DNA from: Leptobrachium leishanense
Taxonomy: Eukaryota; Chordata; Amphibia; Anura; Megophryidae
Length of the DNA: 64,000 nucleotides
Direction: 5' to 3'
NCBI GenBank assembly: GCA_009667805.1
Contig: CM019072.1
Location: 36,573,519 to 36,637,518, forward strand
Shown in pieces: positions 1 to 12,966 of the stretch; position 1 is the stretch's first letter; the number at the start of each line of letters is the position of its first letter. Under the pieces are notes generated by a model, which was not told the origin of the DNA, made no database searches, and was given only the letters and a program-made list of their open reading frames with translations. Both the position numbers and the translations under genes were made by a program.

Positions 1-153
1 CTCTGTACGCATTGCATGTGATTTGACTGTGAAAAGAAAGTAAAAACAAAGCTTTTTTCACCCAGTGCCTAGAAATCCTAGCTGAGCTGAGCAAAATTGA
101 TACATTTCTCTGCTGCTATAGAACTAGATCATTAACCCTCTCCTTGTCAGCAA

Positions 154-1976
154 AATGTTCCAGCAAATCAACATGCAAACTGACACACTACCAGACTCAG
201 AAATCCTTTCAGATCAGGAATTAAACCCTGAACCAAACAAGAGAAAAAAGTTTAACAAAACCAACCTGGATAGTACAAAAAAATCTTGAAGCTCACGCAA
301 AAGAGTTGGTGTCTCAAACGAATGATCTATGGTGTACTAATGTCACATGCATGTCAGCTCTCTCTCAACCATCTCATGATGCATTACAACTAGAGAGCAC
401 TATTAAGCAATTAGATGTCGCTTATCAGAATTATCAAAGACTGTGTTAAATATATTCATCTCTTAAAGCAGTACAACACTAAAGTGTCACTGGAAGAACT
501 AAAGAGATTCAATGAGCTCAATCTAGAAAGAGACAATTTAGTGCTGCAAACAAAGACAAAGGCAGAAGTAAGAATTGCACAGCTCCATGAATCCAGATCC
601 CACCGCTCTGCGTCCTCCAGACACTCCTCAAGGTCTTCCAAATCCCTACAATTAAGGTCTTCCACACTCAGTCAACAACTCATAAAGGCCCGTGCTGAAG
701 CTTCTAAAATTCAGGCAGCCTTCGCCAAAAAGAAAGCAGAAATGGGAGCTGAAGCCGCACGCATGGAGGCTGAAGCCGCACGCCAGAAGGCAGAAATGGA
801 GGCTGAAGCCGCATGCCAGAAGGCAGAAATGGAGGCTGAAGCCGCACGCCAGAAAGCTGAAGCCACACGCCATAAAGTGGAAATGGAACTTTTGGAAAAA
901 CAATGTGAACATGCCACGGCCATGGCAAGATTAAAAGTTTTAGAACAGGCTGCTAGTGAAAGTGAAAGAGACAACAGTAGCAGCAGACACTCAGCTGTGT
1001 CTTATGCCTCATATTCTTCACATTCCTCTCCAGAACATCAGCTCCCTGTCACAGCAACCAAAGCACTCAACCAAGGTCTCTTCTCCGCACCTACTGTACT
1101 CCAAGACAATTTGCCTTCATATCTGCCAGTACACCAGACTGCAGCAACTCACCAAGCAGTGGACAATAGCATGCACATAATAAACTATCCACCTTACCTT
1201 GACATCAGCCAAGTTCCTACTAGCAAGCACACTGCTCCACAGCTACAAACCAACATGCCAATGAACTTTAAACCAGTTCCAGTGTTGAATGCCTCAGCAC
1301 CAACATATGTTCCCAAGTCACCTGCAGTCATGCACCCAAAGTCTGAAAACACGGACATGTCGCAGTTTGCTAAATACATGCTTCGCAGAGAGCTCACAAA
1401 GACAGGCCTCACCAAGTTTGATGACAAGCCTGAAAATTACAGAGGATGGAAATCCACCTTTAAAGCCACAATGAGTGACCTAGACATCACTGCTACAGAA
1501 GAATTAGATCTGCTCATCAGATGGCTAGTTCCCCAGTCTACTGAACGCATCAAGAGGCTCAAAGCGGTTCATATTGACAACCCTGCTGCAGGCCTTAATG
1601 CTGCTTGGGACAGACTTGAACGTACCTTTGGCTGTCCAGAAGCCATTGAAGATGCCTTATTCAAAAGATTGCACAGTTTCCCAAGGATTTCCGCTAGAGA
1701 GAATTTAAAGTTTCAAGAACTCAGCGATGTTTATTGGAGCTTCAACTCGCTAAAGCTGACATCCGCTTACCTGGTCTCAGTTACCTTGACACCCCTCGTG
1801 GCATCAACCCTATTGTTCTCAAGCTACCGTATGGCCTTCAAGAAAATTGGGCAGCGCTTGGATCAAAATACAAGGAAAAACATCAAGTTGCCTTTCCTCC
1901 TTTTTCCTACTTCTGTGAGTTCAAACGTATTGCAGACACAAAGAATGACCCAAGTTTCTGGGTAAAATACTGCTGA
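154..1976 (+). pseudogene. BEL/Pao gag remnant
   Basis: Encodes the capsid precursor of a BEL/Pao element. An ATG at 154 opens a frame that stops near 285. The longest open piece is 415-1965 (516 codons). It has a long coiled-coil region with an A/E/R/Q-rich repeat (MEAEAARQKAE-like units, bases ~745-890). A gag core with FDDKPENYRGWKSTF (DUF1759-like) follows near residues 338-352. At about 1730 the gag frame jumps to another frame, which continues LAKADIRLPGLSYLD through 1976. At least two frameshifts are therefore present. The coiled-coil repeat is a tandem duplication of a ~33-bp unit. No zinc knuckle or protease follows, so that part is deleted. Confidence 0.8.
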
Positions 1977-2037
1977 GACAGCTTACTTCTGAAAGCTCAG
2001 ACTGGGATACCCCCTTACCCAAGGAGAAACAACAAAG

Positions 2038-2874
2038 GTGGTAATCCTGGAAACAATCTCTACAAGCGTTAGAACAACTCCAGATACCACGTGCTTACAC
2101 CCCTTCATCGTTAAAGAATGCCACCAGAAGAGAGATCCATGTCTTCTCCGATGCATCCAACGAAGCCATAGCTGCAGTGGCTTATCTTCGGGTCACAGAT
2201 CCCAGCGGTGGAGCAAGTCTAGGATTTATCATGGGCAAGTCCAAGCTCACACCAAAACCTGCACATACGATTCCAAGGCTTGAACTTTGCGCAGCTGTGT
2301 TAGGTGTGGAAATTGCTGAGCTTATAGAACTTGAAACAGACACTGAAATAGTAAAATAGTGCTAGGATACATACATAATCAGACAAGACAGTTCCACGTG
2401 TATGTAGGCAACAGAGTGGAACGTATAAGAAAGTTCTCTGCACCTGAACGATGGCACTATGTGTCCACTAACATCAACCCTACTGATCGAGGTACGCGTG
2501 CAGTACCTGCTACTGCATTTGTGGACACATTATGGCTATCCCCACCAATACTCTTGAATGAAGACCTCATCTCAAATTCTACAAATTCTACATTTGAACT
2601 GGTTGAACCAGAATTGGATAAAGAAATTAGAGCTGTTACCGTTACACTCAACACCGCTGTGAAAGAAAGGGTAAGGCTGAGTCCTCATCGTTTTGAACGC
2701 TTTTCCAAGTGGTCTTCTGTTGTACGAGCCATTGCACGTCTTATTCACATTGCTCATCAATTTACAAACAGCTCTGATACAAACAATGTCACAAGCGGCA
2801 CATCTGTAAAGACCCCCCCCCCCCACAATTCAGGAGGCCTCGCGACCAGAAAAGATACTGAACTTCTTGAATGA
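2038..2874 (+). pseudogene. BEL/Pao pol fragments (RNase H and downstream)
   Basis: Two neighbouring pieces of BEL pol. The first (to 2358) contains IHVFSDASNEAIAAVAYLR and PRLELCAAVLGVEIAELIE, the RNase H-type block found after the reverse transcriptase in Pao-type pol. The second (2359-2874) begins VLGYIHNQTRQFHVYVGNRV and continues ERWHYVSTNINPTDRGTR, typical of the next block. A stop at 2357-2359 and missing sequence separate them. The integrase expected downstream is not recognisable; 2884-3340 holds only broken frames. Non-functional. Confidence 0.8.
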
Positions 2875-3349
2875 CAAGTGTAAATGGGAATTCAACCCAC
2901 CTCACTCCTTTCACATGGGAGACTCTTGAGAACGCATGATTGGAGTCGCAAGAAAATTCCTGGACTGGTACTGGACCAGAAAACTTTACAACTTATTCAT
3001 GAAAGAAGATTCTCCACACCTTTACTTCAGGCCTATAAAGGAACTAGTACTCCTTCTGCCCAAAGAAGAAGACGAGCCTCACAAGTCATCAATTTGAGAC
3101 AAAGAGAGGTAAGAAGGATTGGTGCATGTTGCTGCCTTCCCCTCTGAAGATGGACTCACTGACTGTTCTTGACACAGCCTGGACCATCAAGATCAAGATC
3201 TGCAAGAATTGTTAATGTTGCATTGTTTTCTCTTGTTCTTCCCTTCCCTCTTGTTTTTCAGATGTTCCTGGAAAAGAATCTTCACTTATTTGTTTTGAAC
3301 TTTAGTCAAAGTTTCTTTAATTATAGAAATCATAGATTTCGACGGGGAG

Positions 3350-3665
3350 TGTCATGTTTCACATGACTTGTGATATGCCTTTAAGAATTGCACATGTCTT
3401 ATCTACCCCTGGGTTTCTCTCCTCCCTTCCTCATGGCGCAGGGATTTCCTGCTCAAATAGCTCCACCCTTGTTCCCTTCCCAGTAATCCTTTGCAAGCCT
3501 TATGGACTCAGATTCATTATGATTTTTTGACCTATCGGATGCATATTGTTGTGGATTTTCTACAGTTTTGGAATAAAACTTCAACAGATCTTCAAGGTGT
3601 CATCTCGATTGAGTCACTGTCTGTAATTCATCTAGACTGGGGGCTATAGCCATCTCATCACAACA
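3350..3665 (+). repeat. 3' LTR of the BEL/Pao element
   Basis: Begins TGTCATG directly after a purine tract (gacggggag, 3341-3349) and ends ACAACA, giving the usual TG...CA termini and about 316 bp. An AATAAA signal lies at 3572-3577. There is no second LTR in the window to compare with, so the right edge rests on the terminal dinucleotide alone. Confidence 0.65.
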
Positions 3666-4297
3666 GTAAATTAAGAGATCACATTCTCAGTGCTTTGGTG
3701 GAGAAACAGAACACAGGTTTCAGCACCAGGGACAGAAACGCTGAATGCAGCCGGCTCAAAGAGAGAAAAAAAAGGGAGACACATTCACCAAGAGAAAAAA
3801 AGCCTTGCCTTTCCAAAATCGAAACTCAAAATTTCATCTAAGAAACCCAGAAAAATTCCTAAAAAAAGGCTTTTTTGCTGTGGACTAAAATAGAAGATCA
3901 AATAAAAAATAAATAAAAAACGAAAATAATAATTTTTACTTTGAATCGTATGGGCTGCGCACTGAATCACTTCTCTATGGGGCAATTTCCCTGCTTCGGC
4001 ACGGTGGTTTAACTATACAATTCATCTTTTTCATGTAAATTGTATCAGATCGTCGGCTTTCATCTGACCAAATTCCATGAAAATTGAAAGGATCGCTAAT
4101 GTGTTTCAATCACATAAAATCGTCTGAAATTGTCCAATGGTGGTCAGATGCAGTGGAAGAGGGCTGGATCATCTGCAGTATTGGGATCGGTTGGACGATT
4201 TAAGACGATATTGGATGATCGCACCATCGCACTAAAACGGTGCCAGTGGACAGCCAGCCTAAGGGCACTATCACACAAAGATTTGCAACAGGGTTGA
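3666..4297. other. Unassigned stretch, no gene seen
   Basis: A/T-rich sequence with several short inverted motifs such as repeated cgtc/gacg around 4050-4240. No coding frame has recognisable homology. It may be a decayed MITE, but no paired termini were found. Confidence 0.4.
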
Positions 4298-5131
4298 CGT
4301 TCCTGGAGGGATCAGCCAAATGACAAATGATTTAGGTAAACTAAAAAAATGGTCGGAGCTGTGGCAATTGAGTTTTAATGTGGATAAGTGCCAGATAATG
4401 CACCTGGGACGTAAAAACCCAAGGGCTGAATATAGAATATTGATACAGTCCTAACCTCAACATCTGAGGAAAGGGATTTAGGGGTTATTATTGCAGAGGA
4501 TCTAAGGGTAAGTAGTCAATGTAATAGAACAGCAGGAAATGCTGGCAGAATGCTTGGTTGTGTAGGGAGAGTATTAGCAGTAGGAAAAGGGAAGTGCTCA
4601 TGCCACTGTACAGAGCACTGGTGAGACCTCACTTGGAGTACTGTGTGCAGTACTGGAGACCGTATCTCCAGAAGGATATAGACATCTTAGAGAGAGTTCA
4701 GAGAAGGGCTACTAAAATGGTGTACGGCTTGAAGGAGAAAAGTTACCAGGAAAGGCTTAATGATCTTAACATGTACAGCTTGGAAAAAAGACGAGACAGA
4801 GGAGATATGATAGAAACATTTAAATACGTAAAGGGAATCCACAAGGTAGAGGAAGGGAGTATATTTAAACGAAAACAAAGTAGCAAAACAAGAGGACATA
4901 GTCTTAGATTAGAGGGGCAAAGTTTAAAAGTAACATCAGGAAGCATTATTTTACTGAGAGGGTGGTGGATACATGGAACAGCCTTCCAGTTGAAGTGGTA
5001 GAGGCCAAAACAGTAATTGAATTTAAGCAAGCATGGGACAGGCATAAGGCTATCCTAAACAAAAGATAATCCAGGTTAAGTATCCATGTAATTGGGCAGA
5101 CTAGATGGGCGACATTTTTCTATGTTTCTAT
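4298..5131 (+). mobile_element. CR1-like LINE, 5'-truncated copy 1
   Basis: The 3' end of a non-LTR retrotransposon. The frame from about 4330 reads LGKLKKWSELWQLSFNVDKC, then [20 protein letters not shown] and [14 protein letters not shown]. These are the C-terminal RT and post-RT signatures of CR1-group LINEs. One frameshift near 4440 and another near 4925 break the frame. The copy ends in the simple tail tttctatgtttctat. Two further copies of the same family lie at 22210 and 36196 on the other strand. Confidence 0.85.
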
Positions 5132-5898
5132 CATGTGCCGGGATACTAAGGGGAAAGATGAGCATTAGATGATTTCCCCTTAGCATCCCGGTTTCCACAG
5201 CAGATCGCGGGGCAGGCGCCAAGGCTGGCAGCCTGCCCCTTAGCGATCGCTAGGCTCGCATATGGTGGGGGTTGCGCTACAGCGCTGTCCTGACGTGTAC
5301 TGAGCGTGCTTGAGAATTAACAGGACGGTGGATTGTGGAAAGTGGGTGTGCTACGCAGCCTCTGCCCATGAAATCTGTCTAAGAATTAGTGTATAAAACC
5401 ACTGACGAAAGCTCTGCTCAGGGCTTATTGTTTAGAAGGTCAATCGAATTGAAAAATAACTGCCATTTCGCACCAGAGCATCCCTGGTGGCTGATCTCTT
5501 AGATTGACATCGTAAGTAAATAGAATCTGCTGTTATTTCCTTTTTATTTGGTGCAAGATAAAAAAAAATAATGCTTAAATCAAAATGACGATTGTAGTTC
5601 CTCTCAGGATAAATACATGGATGAAGGGAAAATAAAAAAGGAACAATAATAGTGCAACATTGCCTTATATTAAAACAGTTTCAGAATAGTCCAAAAGAAC
5701 ACTGTCATCCTCAGGAGCCCAATAAATTTGGGTACAGAAAAATGTGATATAGTGCACTTATAGATAAGGGTTGCTATAGAAGTCCACAGAGATAATCTCT
5801 CCAATATCTCAAGAGAAGCATTATAGATTTCCCACACGTGGGACAGTGCACCTCCTAACCCTCAATGTACAAAAACAAGTGTTCTTGGGATTCCTTTC
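5132..5898. other. Unassigned, with a hairpin and MITE-like GC block
   Basis: Starts with an inverted repeat (ccgggatactaagggga at ~5148 pairing with tccccttagcatcccgg ending ~5193). A GC-rich block follows (gcaggcgcc...gcctgcccc), resembling the interiors of the Harbinger-type MITEs further right. Nothing coding is seen to 5898. Confidence 0.4.
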
Positions 5899-6215
5899 TT
5901 TTTTTAAATATAAATTTTATTAATTTTTTGCAATATTAAAACAAGGGGATACAGAAAGGAAAAAGAGGGAAAGGGGAAAACATAACCAAAGTGTACACCA
6001 CAAATATTATATCAATAGTACCCAATGAAGCGGGAGAAAACAACAGTGTTTTCCAGCATCAAATCTTCACAGTATAAGTGTCCCAAATAACCCAATAATC
6101 CTTCCCAACCCCAGACAGGCCCATCAAATTCCTAGCCATCACGTCTAAAGACATGATTTCTCCCACTCTGGTCTTAACAGCCCCCACAGTTGGCACAATC
6201 GTAGATTTCCAATTA

Positions 6216-6426
6216 CAGTCATGGCCGAAATTGTTGGCACCCCAGACATTTTTCCAGAAAATATTTCTCACAGAAAAGTATTGCAGTAACACAGGTTTTG
6301 CTATACACATGTTTATTCCCTTTGCGTGTATTGGAACAAAAAAAAAGGGAGGAAAAAACAGCAAGTTGGACATAATGTCACACAAAACTCCAAAAATGGG
6401 CTGGACAAAATTATTGGCACCCTTAA
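6216..6426 (+). repeat. Left terminal inverted repeat of Tc1
   Basis: About 210 bp matching the complement of 7627-7842. Shared landmarks from outside in: CATGGCCGAAATTGTTGGCA, then an A-run after TATTGGAAC, then GGACAAAATTATTGGCACCC. Confidence 0.9.
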
Positions 6427-6427
6427 C

Positions 6428-7484
<1,057 letters not shown>

Positions 7485-7626
7485 ACAATGAAAAGACTAA
7501 GTGAACTTCTCTCCTTTTTATCTGCTTTCAGGTGTGATTTTTATATTGCCCACACCTGTTACTTGCCCCAGGTGAGTTTACAGGAGCATCACATGCTTGA
7601 AACAATTTTATTTATCCACAATTTTT

Positions 7627-7842
7627 AAAGGGTGCCAATAATTTTGTCCAGTCCATTTTTGGAGTTTTGTGTGACATTATGTCCAATTTGCTTATTTTCC
7701 TCCCTTTTTTTGTTTTGTTCCAATACACACAAAGGGATAAACATGTGTATAGCAAAACATGTGTTACTGCAATACTTTTCTGTGTGAAATACTTGATTTT
7801 CTGGAAAAATGTCTGGGGTGCCAACAATTTCGGCCATGACTG
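7627..7842 (-). repeat. Right terminal inverted repeat of Tc1
   Basis: Complement of the left repeat with scattered substitutions and one small length difference in the T/A run. It ends GGCCATGACTG next to the TA duplication. Confidence 0.9.
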
Positions 7843-8041
7843 TAGCTGCCAGAAGGGTGGTGGCGACCGACAGCAAATGGGCTAAGAGCTGTTTCTGAAA
7901 TTTAGTAAGAGAACTAGTTAAGATCTGAAGGAGGAACACCTTGGAATTCCTTCCTTAGTTCTTAGGTCGTGTCTTGCATATACCTATTCCTAAAAAAAAA
8001 CACCATAGAGAATGCATTGCATGATACAATATTATATATAC

Positions 8042-8510
8042 TGTGAGCTGGGAAACAGGTAGCGGGTGCAATTGCTCTCTGGGGTGAGCACTCTTGAAAG
8101 GTTCAGAGACCAGACCAGTGACTTTTCTTCAAACGGGGGTACATTTATTGCAGCAACCCACAGGTTATACACCACACTGTATATTGCTCAAAATAAACAG
8201 TTCAAAAGCAAAGAAAATTCCTAGCCGTGTCCCAGCACTAACTAAACATACAATAGCCCTGACTAACAACCTTTGCAAACCTAGTGTTTGTCAGGCTTCA
8301 GCAAACCAACCTTGTGCTCCAGCAGATAGAGACCGTCTGCTCCCCAGACTCCAGAGCGATGTCTGTTTGCCTCACCTGCACTAAATTGCCACTGAGGCAA
8401 AGTGCAAAACCAGGTGCTTAGAGGTTCCGGAAGGTGTAAGAGAGAAATCTGGGTGACACATAAACCCCGGACAGGACCTTTCCTTGCTCTCTACATGATG
8501 CCCTGTTACA
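8042..8510 (-). repeat. 3' LTR of the Gmr1-type element
   Basis: 469 bp, TGTAACAGG...CAGCTCACA when read on the minus strand. It aligns throughout with 12967-13436. Differences by eye are about ten sites, including a missing ctaccatgac-like block and a small insertion (tctgctcc) near 8335. Confidence 0.95.
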
Positions 8511-8524
8511 TACCCTCCCCCCTT
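8511..8524 (-). promoter_or_regulatory. Polypurine tract
   Basis: Minus strand reads AAGGGGGGAGGGTA immediately before the TGTAACAG start of the 3' LTR. This is the expected position and composition for the plus-strand primer of reverse transcription. Confidence 0.85.
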
Positions 8525-8559
8525 GTTTCAACCCCCTGGGTGGAACACTGTCAGCTACA

Positions 8560-9946
8560 CAAGCGTAGACTCTGGACAGAGCATCTACATTGGCCATTTT
8601 TTTACCCGGTCGATGCTTCACAGTGAAGCTGTAGTCCTGCAATGCCAGAAACCAACGATTCACACGTCTATTGGTCTCCTTTTTAGAGCCATCCATTTGA
8701 GGGGAGCATGGTCAGTCACAAGATCAAACTGGCGCCCTAATAAATAATAATATCTTAAGGCATCCAATGCCCATTTAATAGCCAAACCCTCCTTCTCAAT
8801 CACTGCATATTTCTGTTCATGATCGTTTAGTTTTCTGCTTAAGTACACTACAGGTGTTCCTCACCATTATGTACCTGTGACAAAACTGCCCCTAGACCAA
8901 CATCAGATGCATCAGTTTGGACTACAAAGTCCTTGGAAAAAAATCAGGGAGTAGAGGATTGGCTGTGCACAAAGAGCCCTCTTCAGGACCTGGAAAGATT
9001 CCTCAGCTTCTGGGGACCATTTGACCATTAAATTCTTCCCTTTGGTAAGGTCTGTCAAAGGGGCTGCAAGAGTTGCAAAGTTTGGGATAAACCTCCTGTA
9101 GTATCCCGTTATCCCAAGGAAAGCTCTGACTTGTTTTTTACTGGTGGGACGTGGCCACTCCTGAATGGCTTCTACTTTGTTTAGCTGGGGTTTTATGACT
9201 CCACGCCCAATCGTGTAACCTAAATATTTGGCTTCCTCTAACCCCAGGGCACATTTTTTTGGATTAGCAGTGATACCTGCTCTATGGAGAGTTTCCAAGA
9301 CAGCTTGGACTCGAGGCAAATGAGATTCCCAGTCAGTGCTATGTACTACAATGTCATCCAAGTATGCTGCAGCATACTGTTGGTGGGGTCTCAAAAGTTT
9401 GTCCATAGCTCTCTGAAATGTAGCAGGTGCATTTTGTAATCCAAAAGGCATCTTTTTATATTGAAACGAACCCTCAGGGGTTACGAAGGCCGTCTTCTCC
9501 TTGGCACCTTCTGTCAGGGGAATCTGCCAATATCCTTTGGTCAAGTCCAAAGTTGTCAAATAACGAGCTGTGCCCAGTCGGTCTATAAGTTCGTCTACCC
9601 GGGGCATAGGATAAGTGTCAAACTTGGTCACTGAATTGAGCTTCCTAAAATCATTGCAAAACCTCCAACTCCCATCTGGCTTTGGGACTAGGACAATGGG
9701 ACTGGACCAGTCACTACTGGACTCTTCAATGATGTCTAGCTCAAACATTTTCTTCACCTCCCTACTGATGTCTTTCCTCCTTGCCTCAGGAATACGGTAA
9801 GGTTTAAGTTTAACCCGTGCCCCTGGTTCAGTAACAATGTCATGTTGTGTTACCGACGTCTGACCAGGCAGCTCTGAAAATTTTTCTCGGTTTTTTATTA
9901 AAAACTCTGACTTCCTGCTTTTGTGACTTAGACAGCGACTCAGCAA
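8560..9946 (-). pseudogene. Reverse transcriptase and RNase H of the Gmr1-type element
   Basis: Copies the element's RNA into DNA. The RT block (9946-8912) is long and open. It contains WRFCNDFRKLNSVT, LDLTKGYWQIPL, MPFGLQNAPATFQ and the catalytic YLDD box (AAYLDDIVVHS), then the connection block FLGITGYYRRFIPNF. The frame shifts near 8950 and again near 8850. RNase H follows as YLSRKLNDHEQKYAVIEKEG, VTDHAPLKWM and HRPGKKMANVDALSR, running up to the LTR. No integrase follows it. The two frameshifts make this a pseudogene unless they are sequencing errors. Confidence 0.9.
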
Positions 9947-11270
9947 TTTTTACTTCAGGGACCTGAGGGTGTTCAGTATCCAGCTGGTGGGTTATTGGGA
10001 TGAACCCAGCAGCTAGCGATACTCTATCTTTCCAGGGCTTTAGCAAGTTCACATGGTATATTTGCTCTGGTTTTCTTTTCCCCGGTTGGTGAATTTTATA
10101 ATTTACTTCCCCAACTCTTTCTATCACTTCAAAGGGACCCTGCCACTTAGCAAGGAACTTGCTCTCAACTGTGGGAACTAATACCAGCACCCTGTCGCCA
10201 GGTGAGAAAATGCGGACTCGAGCATCCCTGTTATATATTCTCTGCTGAGCTGCCTGCGATTGAGCCAAATGCTCTTTTACAATTGGCATTACTACTGTAA
10301 TTCTGTCCTGCATCTGCGAAATATGCTCAATAATGCTTTTGTGGGGTGTCTTCTCCCCCTCCCAGGTCTCTTTGGCTATGTCCAGAAGTCCCGAGGGTGT
10401 CTCCCATAGAGTAATTCAAATGGAGAGTACCCTGTAGAGGACTGAGGAACTTCTCTGATGGCAAACATCAGATAAGGAAGCAAATAGTCCCAGTTTTTCC
10501 CATCCTTGTCAACAACCTTTTTAAGGTTTTATTAAATCGCTCTACTAGTCCATCGGTTTGAGGATGGTATAACGAGGTTCGCAAATGCGTCACCTTAAAC
10601 AACTTGCACAATTCTTTTGTCACTCGTGACATAAATGGGGTACCTTGGTCCGTCAGAAGGTCCTTAAGGATCCCGACCCGGCTAAACACCTGTAATAACT
10701 CCTTAGCTATATTCTTGGCTGATGTCTGGCGTAGGGGAATTGCTTCAGGGTAACGGGTAGCGTAATCCATAATGACCAGGATATACTGATGCCCTCGGGC
10801 AGACTTCGGAAGCGGGCCCACAAGGTCCATAGCAATTCTCTCAAATGGCACCTCGATTATTGGCAAGGGTACTAAGGGACTCCGAAAATGAGGTAGGGGT
10901 GCAGACATTTGACAAACCGGACAAGATTTGCAATAGTTTTCAATATCTTTTTGTACCCCAGGCCAGTAAAACCTCTGTAAAACCCTTTCAGTGGTTTTCT
11001 CAGTACCTAAATGACCCCCCAATAAGTGTCCATGGGCAAGCTCCAATACCACCTTTTTGTACGGTTTGGGGACCACTAATTGCTCAATAATTTCATTGTT
11101 CTTTTTATACACACGATATAGCATGTCATCATTACTAATGAAGTAAGGAAAAGAGAGCCTATTCCCTGGGTCAACAGGTTCCCCATTGATCATCATAACA
11201 TTTTCCCAGGCCCTCACAAGAGTAGGATCCTTCCTCTGCTCACTACCAAAGTTCTCTCTATGAGTGTTAA
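9840..11270 (-). pseudogene. Integrase of the Gmr1-type element (upstream of RT)
   Basis: Inserts element DNA into the genome. In order: a zinc-binding H2C2 domain (HGHLLGGHLGTEKTTERVLQ, then YCKSCPVCQ), the catalytic core (AMDLVGPLP, YPEAIPL, LLTDQGTPF, VERFNKTLKRLL), and a C-terminal GPY/F-type module (FLAKWQGPFEVIERVGEVNY). The frame breaks near 10500 and near 10400, and shifts again into the RT frame near 9900. It lies between protease and RT. Confidence 0.9.
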
Positions 11271-11282
11271 GATCTGCAAACT

Positions 11283-12885
11283 CTAGAGTAGCTTCAGTTT
11301 CAACAGAGGGCGTCTATCCTCATTGGCTATAGGGCCTTCAGACTCTTCCAATTCTCCTGCCAAAACAGAGAAGGGAAAGTCTGGGGACCCCCAAGAGGGA
11401 TCCTCTGAATACAACTGCTCTGCAGCATCCATGTATTCAGATTCAGTCTCTGGTTTAGAAACTGTGGCACAGTCTGGGTGTTCCCAGAGTTCCCAAAATT
11501 CAGGAAAGTCTCTCCCTATAATTACATCATGCACCAAATGAGGCACAACCCCAACCAAGTGCCTCAGATCACCCCGTGCGGTTCCAAACTTCACAGCTAC
11601 TATAGGATACTCCCGAGTATCACCATGTACACACACTACAGCAACCTTTTTAGCCCGGAAGTTCACAGAGCCTATCAATTCAGCCTTAATAAGGGTTACT
11701 AAACTTCCAGAGTCCAGCAAAGCTGTAACATGCTTATCATTCACAGTTATTGCACACATGTGTTTTCCCTTTACTGGCACCGCGGTGCATGAAACAGTGG
11801 AAAACAAAGACTGCCGTCTTTCCTTGAAAGACAAGTCACACTGCATAGGCTCATCAGTTAATGGACAGTTCGCAGCTAAATGCCCAAGTTCCTGGCACCG
11901 AAAACATCTTACATTCCTCAGGTTAGGTCTGCTGACGGGCACTGGTGTTCCCGCTTTGGAATGCCAACCTCCCCGGTTTAAATCAGCAGTTTTTCCCTCT
12001 GCCTCCTTGCCACGCTCACCACCCACTTTCCCTGGAACAGTCTTACCGATTGCCGAGGGAGGCCTTGGTTTTGGGCGGAAAGTCCATGGGCTCACCGGGG
12101 AGGCGTTCAAATCCTCAGCTGCAAAGTACCTCTCAACAATCTCCACAAGCTGATCCACCGACTTGGGGTCCCCTTGGGTTACCCACTTTTGCAAGACGAT
12201 CGGTAAGGATCTTAGGAAGCGATCCATGACTACCCGCTCAATGATCTGTGGGCCCGAGAGGGACTCCGGTTGCAGCCATTTTCGGACCAGGTGGATGAGG
12301 TCAAACATCTGTGACCGCGGTGACTTCCCAGCTTGGTAGGACCAGTTGTTAACACGCTGTGCTCGCACTGCCAAAGTAACACCTCGCCGTGCTAGTATCT
12401 CCAGCTTGACCTTGTCATAATCCATGGCATCCACAGACTCCAAATCATAATATGCTTTCTGTGATTCACCGGTTAGCAAGGGCGCCACCAATCCTGCCCA
12501 CCGTGTCTTAGGCCATGCTTCCCTCTCAGCGGTTCTTTCAAATGTTAACAGGAAGGCCTCTGGATCATCCTCTGCTGTCATCTTGGAAAGGAAGCGACTG
12601 ACATGGATGGGTGAGGAGTTGTCAGAAGAATCTGCAGCTTGCAGGGGAGACCTCTGTGCCAGAGTCTGCACCACCTCCGTCAGAGTCTTACGTTGGTCTT
12701 CAGCAGCAACTGCAAGGCTTTTCAAATAACATTTGTGTCTGTTCCTGTACAGCACTAATCTGCTGCTGCGTCTGCATGTGCAGCACCTGAGTCTGCTTCT
12801 GCAGAGCATTTAACATGTCCCGCTGTGTAGCATTAGCCTGTTGCTGTGCTGCATTAGCCAACACCAACTGTTTTAGAACGTCCAT
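11283..12885 (-). pseudogene. gag-protease of the Gmr1-type element
   Basis: Structural polyprotein. The likely start is the ATG at 12885-12883 (MDVLKQLVLANAAQQQANAT), giving a Gln-rich coiled coil. A frameshift near 12730 leads into the long open stretch 12809-11283. That stretch has a capsid-like region, a CCHC zinc knuckle (CFRCQELGHLAANC) and an aspartic protease with active site LLDSGSLVTLI. The frame ends at 11283; the integrase continues in the next frame. SCAN/gag-like features (FLLTFERTAEREAW) support the capsid call. Confidence 0.88.
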
Positions 12886-12953
12886 TTTTTTTTTCTTTTT
12901 CACTTCAGTAACTGGCCTTTTAAATAGCAGGTTCTTGCTATCACTTGCCCAAA

Positions 12954-12964
12954 GTTCTCCACCA
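12954..12964 (-). promoter_or_regulatory. Candidate primer-binding site
   Basis: Two bases inside the 5' LTR the minus strand reads TGGTGGAGAAC, the right place and TGG start for a tRNA primer-binding site. I could not assign the tRNA. Confidence 0.45.
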
Positions 12965-12966
12965 TA

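Larger units (their letters stand above)
1..3665 (+). mobile_element. BEL/Pao LTR retrotransposon, decayed, 5' end outside window
   Basis: A plus-strand run of gag, RNase H-side pol fragments and a 3' LTR in the expected order identifies a BEL/Pao element. Its 5' LTR must lie left of the window or be lost. Most of pol is deleted: no intact reverse transcriptase or integrase is visible, although the element reaches a recognisable polypurine tract and LTR. Bases 1-153 have no gene and read as leader. The element is inactive. Confidence 0.85.

Noticed and set aside
8094..8384. Similar ~100-codon frames at 8094 and 13019
   Set aside because: They are the same LTR sequence read antisense to the element, not genes.
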